Shown here piece by piece: positions 46,390 to 57,651 of a stretch of 64,000 bases of DNA. Position 1 is the stretch's first letter. Every line of letters starts with the position of its first letter. Below the pieces are notes generated by a model. The model was not told the DNA's origin and searched no databases. It worked only from the letters and a program-made list of their open reading frames with translations. Origin of the DNA: Panicum virgatum (taxonomy: Eukaryota; Streptophyta; Magnoliopsida; Poales; Poaceae). The position numbers and the translations under genes were made by a program. The stretch is taken from contig NC_053139.1 of the NCBI RefSeq assembly GCF_016808335.1, positions 33,439,954 to 33,503,953 on the forward strand, in the 5' to 3' direction.

Positions 46390-49300
46390 CTACAAGCTGC
46401 CTCCTCCCTCGCCCTCATCCTCGTCGTCGACAGCGTCAAGGAAGAGGTCGCCCTCGAAGAGCCCGGCCAAGGTGGTGGCGGCGCCTTCGGCACCTGCGTC
46501 AGCCTGCTCCATGGCCTCGACCTTGGCATCGTCATCGCCATTGGGGATGATGTAGCCCGTGGCCAAGTGCTCGAAGTCAATGACGTAGTGCGTCGAGACA
46601 ATGCCAAGGGCCTTCTGGACGCCGAGGCGGAGGGCGCCTTTGAGTCGCACGGTTGCCCAAGGATCTCAGACGACTGGTCAACGAGCTGCCCGATTGGCCA
46701 CCCTCGCCCTCGGCACCCTGGCACGCAGCTAGGGCGGCTTCCTCCAAGTCGTCGTAGTCCCTCTGCATGGATGCGTACGCCGCCTAGAGGGCCTCCTTCG
46801 CCGCGGTCTCGTCCAACACCTCCTTCCGTAACTCAGAGTAGAAACAAAGATAAGTCTTCGTAAAATCCAGTAAACGCTTAATCTTGGTACTTACCCGCAA
46901 TGCGTCTCCTTCCCTCTTCTATCTCCGCGCGCGCAGCTGTGAGGGCAGCCTTGGCGGTGAGGAGGGCGTTCCCCTGCCCCTCGATGAGGGCCTCCTTCTC
47001 GATGAGGGAGACGGCCTGCGCTTCGAGGGTCTCCTCCATCTGCTCGCACCGGGCCGCCCTTGCTTCGAAAGCCTCATCCTTCTGCCACAGCGCGGCGGTT
47101 TGTAGCTCGACCTCCTGGGCATTCTGCTCTGCCACGGCCGTCTGGGCATCGTGCTCCTTGACGGCTCGGGCCAGCTCCTCCTTCCACGCACGATCTTGCG
47201 CCCCCAGGTCGGACACCAAGGTGTTGGCCTCGCCCAGCCGCGCGATCAGATTGGTGTTCCACTGCTCGAGCCATTGCACCTTAGAGTACTGCTGGGCCAG
47301 CTCGGCGTTCTTGTCGTGTGAGATTTCCTTCAGCCACTGCGAGCGGAGGGTGTGAGCGGAAGATATATAAATGTGAGCGGAATGGGACAAGTTCTGGGGA
47401 AGGGCACTTACATTGCAGATTTGGAAATCCGTTGTCTTATGGAGCTGTAAGGCGCGATTGAGGGCGGCCTGGATCTGGCAACCAACCTCGTACTGCGCCT
47501 TCCAGACCTCCTCCTCCTCCTCCGACTCGTTGCGACTAAAATTCGAGGGGGGCTCCGTGCTGGACCATCGCCCACTCAGCTCCCGCGGGGAGCACTTGTC
47601 CGGCATCAAGGCCACCCTCCGAAGAAGGGGCAACGCCGGCAGCGCCAGGGGCGGTGTTCAGGGCGACCCGCTCCGGGTCCACGGATTGGCCCAACACCAT
47701 CACCTCCGGCTCGTCTTCTGGCAGCATCTCCACCACCGGCCGCGCCGGCATCGCCACTGGCCCCATCATAGCTCCCTCGTCCCAGGCCACCGCAGGCTTC
47801 GGGATGGGGTCCACCCTCTCCACCTGGCCGACGGGCCGCTCCGTCACGGACCCGTCGGTTCTTCCACCTTCGCTAGCATCTGCCCGGGCGGCATTCTCCG
47901 CGCCGCCCCTGCTGGTCTCCCCCTCGGTTTTCGGCCGGGCGGCGTCCTACGCGCCACCCCGGCCGATTTCTCCCTCAGTGCCAAGCCAAATGGCGTCCTC
48001 CGCGCCATGCCGACTGGTGTCACCCGCGCCCAGTTGCGCGTGGCCGACGCATCCCCCCGGGCCATCGCCGCCCGGTACTCCTCGGCGATCTCCTCCGCCG
48101 TCCGAGGCCCCCTGATCGGGGGCTGCGGCGCCATGCCCAGCGTCGCGGACCTCGCCGTCTTGAGGGCTTTGGTGGGCGCCAACGACGGAACCCGAGTAGT
48201 GGGGGTCTTCATGCTGAGCGAAGCAAGGGAGAAATCATGCCAACGAAAGCAAAGGTAGTAGGCAGAATCGAAAAACAAGAGAAGGGAAACTTACCTCGAG
48301 GTGGCCTCCATCTTGCTTTTCTTCGAGCCGCTCTTCGGGGCCCGCGCCGGCCCACCAGCTCCTGACAAGCGATCGCCGGGCGCTGCGCCAGGACCGGTCT
48401 GGTGCCTCGGCGGTGGCACCCGTTCGAGGGTCCCCACGTTCAGCTGCGCGGGCGACCCCTCCTCCGGCGACGGCGCATGCATATCCTCGCCCTCGGCCTG
48501 CGCCGGGGGCTTGGTGCCGACTTCCCGCTGGCCCGGCGACTGGCACTCGACCCCATTCACGTTGGGGTCGGGAAGCGCCGAGTAGTTAAGCTCGACCTCC
48601 GCCGAGGCCGAGGACTCTGGCTCGGGCGTGGAGTCGGGCGTTGGGATAGGCGACTTGCTTTGCTTCTCCCGCGTCTGGTTCTCCTTCTCCCTTGCCTCTC
48701 GGCCCTTCCTTCTCCTATCACGGTGGCGCTTCTCCGCGTCTTTCCGCTCCTTGTTCCTCTCCGCGAACTCGCGGTTCGCAGCTCGGACTTCTGGGAGTGG
48801 AGTGTCTGAGGTGTACACCTGGCCGCGCACCCCCTACGAACAGGGCACGGATTAGGAAAGAAAAGCGATGTCTTTGCCGAGGGCTGGGGATGAGGCTTAC
48901 CACGTTGATGTACCCCGTGTCAGGGTGCATCGTGACCCTCCAATAGTCCGCGAGGTTGTTCGGGGGCTTGGACACCACCCGCGCCGCTCGCTGAGTGGCC
49001 ACCTCGTCGGACAGCAGCTCCTCCATCATCCGGGTACCCTCAAATGGGGGCGCTCTCCGTCATCTAGAAAAGAGGAAGCTTCCTCTCCATGACGGTGGAA
49101 GTTGGCGATGATGATGGCCGCGGTCTGCCCCTTGCCCGCCAGACGTTGGAGCGCGTCGGTGTACACCTTGAGCCTCGCCTGGCGATCGGGGGGCGACACC
49201 CCGAACCCCCGGCGTCCGGCTTCCCCGTCAGGACCTTGCCGGTGTATGCCGGAAGCCTCCCGTCGTCATTCTACAAGTAGAACCACCTTTGGTCCCACTC

Positions 49301-49803
49301 GCGGTTGTTTGAAGTCATCGTGCAGGGGATGCATAGGTCCTTCCTCGACCCCCGCAGATGGAGTGTCAGGCCTCCGGCGCGAACGGGCCTCCGCACCCTC
49401 TGCGAGATGGACTCGGTGTAGAGTTCACCCCGAAACAGATGCCTCCACAAGTCCCAGTGCGCCTCGACCCCCAGGTAGCCCTCGCAGACGGCGACGAAGA
49501 CTGCCGCCTGCGAAATGGCATTGGGGGCAAAGTGATGTAACTCCACCCCATAGTGGTGGTAGAGCGCCCGGACGAAGCGGCCGGTGGGAACGCCGAAACC
49601 CCGCTCGTGGAGCCGCGCCAAGCTGATGACGTAGCCGCTCGGGGCCTCAGCTCCGCATCTGATCCCGGCGCAATCCACTCCGGGCGTGCGGGATCGGTGA
49701 TCGCCGACAGAAGTCCGGCGGCAACCAGGGTCTCCAAATATGACCCGTCGGCGGTGGACCGGCCCCAGGGCACTAGGTCTTCCATCCTCACTAGCTTCAC
49801 CAT
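46390..49803 (-). pseudogene. Antisense gene of the Tat element (gypsy-type transposon domain)
   Basis: Read opposite to gag-pol. It starts MVKLVRMEDLVPWGR (ATG 49803). The conserved domain (Transposase_28, 'putative gypsy type transposon') lies at about 49270-49690, with LHERGFGVPTGRFVRALYHH, VFVAVCEGYLGVEAHWDLWR and NREWDQRWFYL. Then come a stop at about 49279, a segment matching the family (49270-49020), an Arg/Lys-rich region (48830-48291), a Pro/Ala-rich region (48210-47844), a long coiled-coil rich in Glu/Ala (47600-46885), and a closing acidic piece with GIVSTHYVIDFEHLATGYII ending DEDEGEGGGSL (stop 46392-46390). Breaks are partly introns, partly mutations (a frameshift near 49650). 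Its role in the family is not established. It lies between pol and the 3' LTR and would need its own promoter near 49.9 kb. Confidence 0.85.
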
Positions 49804-49860
49804 GGCGACGGTGGAGAGGAACGGGGAAGGAGTTGCTCGAACGAGAAGAAGGTGCGCTTG

Positions 49861-49888
<28 letters not shown>
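49861..49888. repeat. (CT)14 microsatellite upstream of the antisense gene
   Basis: Uninterrupted CT repeats followed by TCTTCTCTTC. On the antisense strand it is a GA tract some 60 bp before the ATG. Confidence 0.95.
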
Positions 49889-49893
<5 letters not shown>

Positions 49894-52366
49894 TCTCTTG
49901 TCTATTTGCTCGAGCGAAGAACGGCGAAAGAAGGAAGGAAGCAATGGCAAAGGTAAGCCGAACTGCCCCGCCCATACCTTCCTATTTAACCACGGCAGGG
50001 GGGCGGATTCACCGCAGCGGTTCCGAATCCACTGCATTCAATAAGGTAGATACCACTGATGCGCCCCACGATCACGGGAGTGCACGGGCGTGCACAGTAA
50101 TTGCTGAGGGACGGCTCCCGAAGCAGCGCAGGCGCACTGTTGATGGCGTCCCATCACCCTGCGGCCGCCCGCATCGTTCTGTCTGCCCAAGGGCAATGCC
50201 TCAAAAGGCGCACCCACCCTGCACGCATCGGGCCACAACGCGCATTACTCCATGGCACCGCACGCCACGCCGAAAATTGTGATGGAATATTCTCCTCTGG
50301 GGGTTCCTTACTACCAAAGGAACGGCTATTCTGAGCCCTACTGATTAGGGGTTCGAAGGCTGACCCGCCGAGGGTTCGAAAAAGCCGCCTCAGATCAACA
50401 GAGTCAGGGGCAACCCAGGCATGCTCATACAAAGTCTAAGCCTCGAACGCGGAGTTCGAGATGCCCAACATCGTGTTTGAGGCCGGACAGAGGCGGCTAG
50501 TACGAGGGACCCATCGAGGGAGAGCACCGAGCCCTCGGACCCAATCGAACGGGTCCGAGTCCTGCCTAGCGAACCTCTGCGAGTGCTTTATGGAACGTGT
50601 CTCCGGACCACGAGCCGACCCTCATCGAACGGGGCACGGATGTTTACTCGAATTACCCGCTAACAGCTCACCAAAACATCCATGACTCGCGGCCCGGGCA
50701 AGGGTAGCATGGATCGCTTCACCCCTCCTCCTTGCGGAAAGGTAGACCGAGGGTCGTAATAGTAAGATGAGGGTTCCCATGATCGCCCTCGCACGGGCTA
50801 GGGCTCGGGGGCTCCTCGCACGCCTCGGCAAAAGCCGAACCCTCGAATATGCCGGCCGCCGCCCGGCGGTGAAGTCCTGCGTGTCAGATATGCCCCCTTG
50901 CGCGCTCAGTGAGCTGTTTGAATTGGTTCGCAAGGGACAAAGGTCGCCCTACCAGCTGAAAGGAATGCCGATGCTGACTAAAATAATGCCAAGGCCGGCT
51001 GAAATGAATGATGTGTGGCCCCGATACCCCCATCAACCATGCAAACATTATGTTCACAGCCCTTGGACGAGTGTCTCCACTCCTCCAAGGCCTCGGGGGC
51101 TACACCCGCGGGTGCGCTGATGCGCCCCCTCGGAAAGAACTTCACAAATTCGAGGGACAAAACCCCAAGTAATCGAGCAAAAAAGCAAGCCGTGCCAAAG
51201 AAGTAAAGACTTCATTGCTTTTTGCGAACAAATGTTACAAAGGGTTACTGGCTCAAAGCCGTCGAAAGGTACAAACGCATTGCCACGTACGTGGCAATCT
51301 TTTCTGTCTTGGGGAGGAGCGAGCGCCGACGAGGAACGCCGAGTCTTGGCTGACATTGCGACCAAGCTGCTCGGGATTACGAGAAGCAGTCCCCAGATCG
51401 CATGGGCCCGAAGGCTTGCCCTTCTCGCAAGCTTTCTTCTAGCCTCTCCTCCTCCGAAGACCTTGCGGGGGGTCAAGCTGGCGGACAGCACCCTCGACAC
51501 CGTCTCCCTGAGAGCAACCTTGTCGCCAACAGGGATGGTGCGATGAACGACGACGAAGCCTGGCACCGACGTCATGGTCAGGCGCCTCAACGCCCCTTCA
51601 GGCTGAGGGACATCACAGAAGCAGGTCCTCACGGGCCCAATGTTCTTCCGCTGATCCCACTGAAGCTGAGGGATGTCCAGCGCGCCCTCTCTAGCATTCA
51701 TCCGCCACTCGCAAGCATTCTTCTAGCATCAGAGCCTAAAGAAACCAGACCGCCCGATCCAGGGGCTGGCCATGGAAGACGTAAAGAAACATTACAAACT
51801 TAGGCAGGGCTAGGGGCAAGAGCAGGGAAGTTGGAGAGGCGAGGGAGTCCCCGGACCCCTATTTATAGCCCCATCGGGCGTCAAGCCTTAGCCTACATCG
51901 TAGACAAGGTCTGTGGCACATATGAAGGCACAGTGCCGCACGATGACACGACCGGACGAGGCAAAGCCGAGCCCCTGCGCGCCGAGCAGCGCGGCGTCGG
52001 CACGACCCGGCTGCCCTCGGATGGCGCGCCGCGAAGCGACCGAATGAACTAGAGCTGGGACCCTGCGCGCCAAGCAGCGCAGGGTCAGCACTGGCCGCTG
52101 GGCATCGAGCGCCATCATGACTCTGGCTCACCCAGCACGACGATGGGTCCCGTCACCAAGAATAAAACAAGAAGGGGCGCGCGCCCCAGAATCCTTTTCC
52201 CACCAAGCGCACCTCCCTTGAGCGAGTCGTCGCATCGCATGCAGGCTCGGGGGTTGCGCCGGCCAGATGCACTCAGGCGCGCCTGGAAAGAAAGGCCGCA
52301 TTGATCAACCGCATCAAAAGCCGACCCCGTCAGTATGACCCTCTGACTGAGTCTCTGACTCACCCA
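49889..52366 (+). other. 3' non-coding part of the Gypsy element
   Basis: GC-rich sequence with recurring CTCGGGGGCT and CCCTCGG words also found around the integrase end (45895-45980). Frames on both strands overlap and have no domain. The antisense promoter, if any, would be at the left of this block. No separate insertion is seen. Confidence 0.7.
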
Positions 52367-52382
52367 GAGGCTCGGGGGCTAC
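52367..52382 (+). other. Polypurine tract
   Basis: AGGCTCGGGGGCTAC lies immediately before the 3' LTR start. It is the G-rich stretch used in the family to prime plus-strand DNA, here interrupted by pyrimidines as is common in this group. Confidence 0.7.
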
Positions 52383-53664
52383 TGTCGGGTACCATAATTT
52401 GGGGTACCCTAACCAAGGACAAAAACTCCCCCAAAAAACAACACAAAACACAACCCAACATATGGCCCAAATCCTCTTCGAGCACGAAAAGCCCGAGTAC
52501 GTACTCGGCCCACAGCCCAGCATCATGGCACGGTCCCGTCGAGGGCTTGCCAACCGTGGAGCAATCTCCGCCTCGCTCGAGGGCTCCCCGCCGAGGCCCC
52601 TCGAAGCGCGGGCAATCTCCGCCTCGTTCGAGCCCCCTTCAGCCGAGCCCCCCGGGAGAACTCGGCTAGGGGGGGGGCTCCGCCACATTCGGGACCACCC
52701 TCGGCAGACTGAAGCGGCGGCCCAACCACTCGACGGGACGGGACGCATTAATTCGCCAACCACCCCGCGGCATGGGGTGGGAGTCAGATGGCGTCAGCTG
52801 GCGTCGACCACCACGCCGCACAGCGGATGTGATCGGCGTCCCGTCAGCCCGCACCCGCCACTGTGCCACTATTCCCGGTACGGTGAAGGTCTGCGGCGCC
52901 CTGTGCAGACTTGTCTGACACACCCTCGCCACTGTGCTGCCTACCCTTGTACTTTTCCCCCTGCAGGACCCTCGGTGGGCATGGGCGGCGACCCTCGGAC
53001 ACAGTACGGTCTTTGATCGGGGAAAGACCGGAGTCTTCAACACCTTCGACGCCCCACCTCATCTGACGTAGGGCTCTGCGCACTTCTACAGTTATCACCA
53101 CGCCGTCGACTGGCGCCACAGGATAAGGACGCGCTCCGGGTATGGGCGAAAGGATTTGCAAGGACGATGACCACGTCTGACGCCATGCTCCACAGCGCTC
53201 GGCGACAGGGACAGCCAACTGTTCTCCCCGGACCGCGGGGGGGGGGAGAAGGGTAACCTCGTAGATATCCGACACATGTAATCTTCCCCTCCTTGGACTA
53301 TAAAAGGAGGAGGAAGGCGCCTAGCACACCCAAGGACGCATGAAAAAAAGGACGCACGAAAAGAAGGACGACGACAAGAGCACACGCTCCCACTACACCC
53401 GATATTGGCACTCGCCTCAATCACCCCTAGCACACCCAGGGACTTGGGAGCTTCTCTCCCTCTTTCGCTCAAGCTTGTATTCCCTACTACAAGCACCCGG
53501 TGCAAGTAATACAGTGCCTCCCTTTCTGCTGGACGTACGGCCTCCTTGGCCGGAACCAGGATAAAGCCAGTGTTGTTGTATTCCTCTTGCATCAACCATC
53601 TGGAGACAGAGACGCGCAGCACATTTACTAGTTGGTGCTAGACCGCGAGGTCCGGACACCGACA
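52383..53664 (+). repeat. 3' LTR, complete (1282 bp)
   Basis: Starts TGTCGGGTACCATAATTTGG and ends GGTCCGGACACCGACA, so TGTCGG/CCGACA are its inverted ends. TATAAAA is at 53299-53305. Compared with the left copy it has a shorter G run (53237-53246) and scattered transitions. Confidence 0.95.
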
Positions 53665-54441
53665 GCGGCGGCGAGCCGCGGGGAGCCACGGTGGCGCCAG
53701 CAGGGTCAGCCGGCTCGACGGGCTCGCTGGGCTGGCGTGCTCGTGGGTTTGTCAGGTCGGCCCGACATGATTAAGCCTCCACCGTGTCATGTCTGGGTCG
53801 AAGGACGGGCACGTAGTGCCGGCATGGCACAGCATGACTAAGCTATCGTGCCTAGTCATGTCGTGCCTAGTCGTGCTGTGTCAGGTAGGGTTAGCGTCGG
53901 GTCGTGTCGTACAGGCCCATTTGGCCATCTATATCTAGGCCCGCCACTGCCTTTGCGACAATAGTGTTACCCTAAATGTTAAAAGGACTAAACGGTCACC
54001 TATCCCTAAATGTTTAACGGACAAAACAGTCACCTATCGTGTAGCTATTTATTTGAGCTAAATGGCCATTTAAACAGATTAAAGAATGATTAAATGGAAT
54101 AAACGGCTGATTAAATAGACAATAAGTCAGTGTATAGCGTGGGCACGGTTTGTTCACGGGCTAAGCGGCTACGTACACGAACAGTGAGCGGCAGATGCAG
54201 ACCATATCTTTCATGCATTTGATGCTTTACAAACACAAGTTGAGGCGGTATTCGTAAAATAAACCGTACCGAGAAAAAGATATTGCAAGCAAATTGTAGA
54301 AAATAGCCGGCTATAGCATTTTTCTATCTCCCGCTATAGTTGATTGGGGAGGGGGCGCTATTTGCTTCCATGTGCAATTTAGCCGCTATAGCTCCATTTA
54401 GCCAGCTATTAGCTGTTTTAGAAGACCAAACGCTAAATGAC
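53665..54441. mobile_element. hAT-like remnants flanking the Gypsy element
   Basis: 53680-53935 is rich in GTCGTGCCTAGTC-type words and ends TACAGGCCCATTTGGCCATC then TATATCTAGG, a terminus seen in grass hAT elements. 54290-54440 repeats GCTATAG/CTATAGC and AGCCGGCTA/AGCCAGCTA, also MITE-like. No transposase is present. The Gypsy element probably inserted into the first of these, but the left flank is lost, so this cannot be proven. Confidence 0.45.
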
Positions 54442-54444
54442 CTA

Positions 54445-54677
54445 GAACATCTCCAACAAATTACTCATACCTCAGACCCAAAACACACATTCTCTCATTT
54501 ACCAATAACTACTTTTATGTTTTTGGTAATGGTTGCTACAGCAGACTATGAAAATCCAACCATTAAGGATAGTGTAGAAGGATGAATCCTTTCATTTAGA
54601 TGAGAGGGAGGTTGTTTTGATGTTACCAAAAACTTTTTAGGTAATAGGGATTGAATTGACAATCTGTTGGAGCACCT
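54445..54677. mobile_element. MITE with CTCCAACA ends, CTA target site
   Basis: ACATCTCCAACA at the left and TGTTGGAGCACCT at the right are inverted, with CTA on both sides (54442-54444, 54678-54680). The interior has pairs such as GGTAATGGTTGCTACAGC and ATGTTACCAAAAAC. It fits Tourist-like elements. Confidence 0.6.
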
Positions 54678-54680
54678 CTA

Positions 54681-55339
54681 ATCACCGTAATATTAATTTT
54701 TTTTTATATCAAGAGAGGGATAAGCAATAACCGAGACTTTTGTATATATTATGAATTGGCTAAAATGGGCACTCTAATCTAGGAAACAAAACTCAACTGC
54801 AGTTCCAACTAGTTCGAAATTTCACATTCGGAAGAGCCTGTGATATGGTGGCCCATCATGTGGCCTCATATGGCTCTTTGTTGAGTAAGGATAGGCAGAT
54901 GTTGTGGCTAGACAATATCCTGGACGTCGTCATCCCTACGGTTGCTGCAATTTAGCCACACCGGTTGCATGTTCCATCTCAGAAAAAAATGGAACCTGCT
55001 TCTTACTCAACGCAATCATCTTGAATGACATGACATGGATAGCTGCCCTAAAAATCCATAAAGCAATATTACCAAATACATTTACCAATTTTTCCTCTTG
55101 AGGATAAAAATAAATCCAACCTTTACGGTGCTATGATAGAAGAGCCCAATTTCCAAGGACTATAACAATACAACATGTTGCGAAATGAGAAGTTGAACTA
55201 TATATCTCTCAAAGAAAGATACAGTCGTGTACCCTGTAATCAGCTGGCCTGTGAGATTGAGTTATTCTTTTATTCTGATCATATAGCTCAAGTCTCAACA
55301 AATTATCTCATCTACGTGCATGTATGAAGTACTACATGA
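54681..55339. other. Intergenic, no gene
   Basis: AT-rich sequence with a 65-codon frame at 54904-55101 that lacks a domain. Nothing else was recognised. Confidence 0.5.
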
Positions 55340-55555
55340 ACTTTATTTGTAAAACCTCTTTACGGATGAGTGTAACTTTTCGAGACGAATTTAATGACGA
55401 TAATTAACCGATGATTGGCTCAGTGATGCTACAGCAACCATCCTCTAATCATGCGGTTAAAGGTCTTGTTAGATTCGACAGGGTTTCTAGCGCAGGGTTT
55501 CTGTAGTTAGTTTTGTAAACTGACTTTATTTAATACCCCTAATTAACTATTAGGA
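55340..55555. mobile_element. Truncated copy of the 29480-29823 MITE family
   Basis: Shares GAGTGTAACTTTTCGAGACG, GATTGGCTCAGTGATGCTAC, CCTCTAATCATGCG and TTTAATACCCCTAATTAACT with that family. Both terminal repeats are missing. Confidence 0.75.
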
Positions 55556-55556
55556 A

Positions 55557-55822
55557 AAATCGCAAGGTTGCCCTTGTTTTGAAGTCTAACTATGCATTTG
55601 CTCCTATTTTTTAACTTTGTATGTTTGCACTTATTTTTAGTCTTTCTGTTGCAATACTGCCTCTGAAAATATGCAAAACAGGAGCAGTTTTGCAATAAAA
55701 CAGGAGCAGTCTTCCAACTGAAAAACTATAAACAGTGGCAAAAATGCAAAGTAAAAAAAATAGAAGCAAACGTGAAATTGAACCTCAAAACAAAGGCAAT
55801 TTTGTAAATGGCCCTAACAGTT
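55557..55822. repeat. Foldback element with ~70-bp arms
   Basis: The left arm 55557-55630 (TTGCCCTTGTTTTGAAGTCT, then TTTGCTCCTATTTTTTAACT) pairs with the right arm 55742-55818 (AAAATAGAAGCAAACG, then CTCAAAACAAAGGCAATTTT). The short centre has its own AACAGGAGCAGT direct repeats. Confidence 0.8.
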
Positions 55823-56761
55823 GTGTTTTCTAGAGTTCTAGACGGCAACCTAACAATCCCTCGGTACTAGCATCATACCATATTACCTTTCCGATCTCAT
55901 CTGGCGATCGTGCTCTGTTTTTCTTTGGGTGGAGAGAGATTTGAGCGGCAACGCATCGGTTTGTGTGTGCGAGGGCGGCCGTAGTAGAGTTGGCAACAGG
56001 ATGGGGAAGCTACGACCGGAGAAGACGAGAGCCCAGGCCACGCCGCATGCGGCCCGTTTTCCTTTGTGTCCCAGTGACGGGCAGAGCTGGTTTGGGTGAA
56101 AACGGGACCCCGACCGGCACCTTTTCCGAAATTTCCTGACCGTTTCCGTTTTAGCCGGAAAAAAACAGGAATCCAGTCGGAAACAGTGACGAGGCCACGG
56201 GAACAGGAACGGAATCAGGAGGGAACATTTTCTACCGTTTCCTCGGATCCCGTTTTTCTCTTGCCTACCTGTTAGCATGTGCATGGTGGCCTACAAATCT
56301 GCCAGAGTAGCCCGTCATTTCTTTTTGGGGTTTCTGTTTATGTTTCCGTAGTGTACTATGATTATATGCTAAGTGAAATGTCATGTCATGTCACTCATGT
56401 ATGAAATATATATCAAAGCAAATGCCCCATATGGTTACTATTGTTCTTTATGGATCGTTGAATTAATCTTCTCGATTTGAACTATCGATTCCCGATCGGT
56501 ACCAATATATTCCCAATCAAATTGTTCCCGTTTCCGTTTCCGAGTAAAAAAAATGGTAACAAAAGTGGTTAAAGAATTTTCCCGACCGTTCCCGACCGCT
56601 CTCTTTTTGTATTTCCTTTAATTTTCCATTCTGTTTTTCCCAAGTATTTCATGACAATTACCTCTAAAAAATATTTCATGATAATTTAAAAATAATATTC
56701 CCTGTTATTGTTCTATATGAGTATTATGTTCATTGTATCATCTGTTTATCTGTGATACTAT
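55823..56761. other. Intergenic; hAT-like remnants
   Basis: TTTCCTGACCGTTTCCGTTT, CCGTTTCCTCGGATCCCG, and TTCCCGACCGTTCCCGACCG occur at 56120-56600. Such CGGTCGGGAA words are typical of the subterminal parts of some grass hAT elements. A 133-codon minus-strand frame (55883-56284) overlaps these words and is not considered a gene. Confidence 0.4.
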
Positions 56762-56969
56762 GGGCCCTGATTAGTTTGATTTCAAAATTTGCCTTGCCAA
56801 AACTAGGGTGGGCCAAAATACTGGCAAGATTTTTTTTTCTAAAATCTTGTCAAGTACTTTGTGAGGTGGGCTACGTTTTTTTTTGAAATCCAACCAATTG
56901 AGTGCCAAAATTTATGGTTGCCAAAATTTTGGCAAGACAAATTTGGGAACCAAAACCAATCAGGCTCTG
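56762..56969. mobile_element. MITE with GGGCCCTGATTAGTTT ends
   Basis: GGGCCCTGATTAGTTTGATT then TCAAAATTTG pairs with CAAATTTGGGAACCAAAACC then AATCAGGCTC. The internal CCAAAATACTGGCAAGA and TCTTGCCAAAATTTTGG type words also pair. The exact target site is not resolved. Confidence 0.8.
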
Positions 56970-57519
56970 TATTCTTATCTATCTACTATATGTTCTATAC
57001 GTACCTCTGCTCTGTGTGTTGGGAGACGATTTCGTTGAGCAACTGAAAAAGAGTTTTAGGGTCCCGTTTGGAGCGAGATCTTGGTTGAAACTTCTCGTGT
57101 ACAAATTCTAGCAAAATCAACGCGTTACAACTCAGCTAACACCAAACGCTCAAGTAATTCACACCATAGACTGATGAGCGGTATATCCAACTGGGCATGC
57201 TTCTTCGTCCCTTTCAACGAGGCAGCAATAACAGATCAGTGGCGTGCATGGAGTAATGGAGGCCAAGCAAAAAAGGGCGCGAAAAGCAGATACACAAACC
57301 AAATCTACGTTCTTGCAATCGACCAAATTCCTCACTCAAAAGGGACAATTCAGGTATAGTAATTTTTATAAAAAAAAAACTTACATAGTCCTTTGATAAC
57401 TAACTAACTTTTTTGGAAGAAATATCTTGAAGCTAACAAAAGTTGCCGGTCCTAGTATCCAGTCATAAACAGATGCGTCAAAGTGGCCAAAGGAGCCGTA
57501 CTTTTTCAAGATTGAGATC
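56970..57519. other. Intergenic, no gene
   Basis: A GGGTCCCGTTTGGAGCGAGA segment at about 57059 looks like one end of a Tourist-like MITE. Its partner was not found. Nothing else is seen. Confidence 0.4.
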
Positions 57520-57651
57520 TTATATTCTGTCCGACATGTATATATGTGACGCGGCCGTTAGAAGATCCGGTGGCTCTTCAGCCTTCAGACACATGCTGAT
57601 CAGATGCTCTTCAAAGGCATTGTTGACTAGGAAGTAGGCAAGGGTGAAGAT
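57520..57651 (-). CDS. Possible 3' exon of an unidentified gene
   Basis: After an acceptor-like TGTTGGGTGGCAG (ending 57652) the minus strand reads IFTLAYFLVNNAFEEHLISM and on to ASHIYMSDRI, stop at 57522-57520. The residue pattern looks protein-like, but no family is recognised and no upstream exon is linked. A near copy of the first bases (GTTGACTAGGA) lies 100 bp away, which could mean local duplication. Chance is a real alternative. Confidence 0.22.
   Translation of the reverse strand: MFTLAYFLVNNAFEEHLISMCLKAEEPPDLLTAASHIYMSDRI

Larger units (their letters stand above)
37243..53664 (+). mobile_element. Gypsy retrotransposon, Tat lineage, 5'-truncated and decayed
   Basis: Order: truncated 5' LTR, primer binding site, gag, reverse transcriptase, RNase H, second archaeal-type RNase H, integrase, an antisense gene, polypurine tract, complete 3' LTR. 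The double RNase H and the antisense gene with a gypsy-type transposon domain between pol and the 3' LTR mark the plant Tat group. Length is 16.4 kb including a 1.46-kb later insertion in gag. The LTRs differ by several percent by eye, more in the 5' half than in the last 400 bp. Protease is missing, and gag, pol and the antisense gene all have stops or shifts. It cannot move by itself. Confidence 0.93.

Noticed and set aside
46318..49626. Plus-strand frames within the Gypsy 3' region
   Set aside because: The minus strand carries the known antisense gene with conserved words; plus frames are its complements.
55883..56284. 133-codon minus-strand frame
   Set aside because: Overlaps hAT-like subterminal words and has no recognisable domain.
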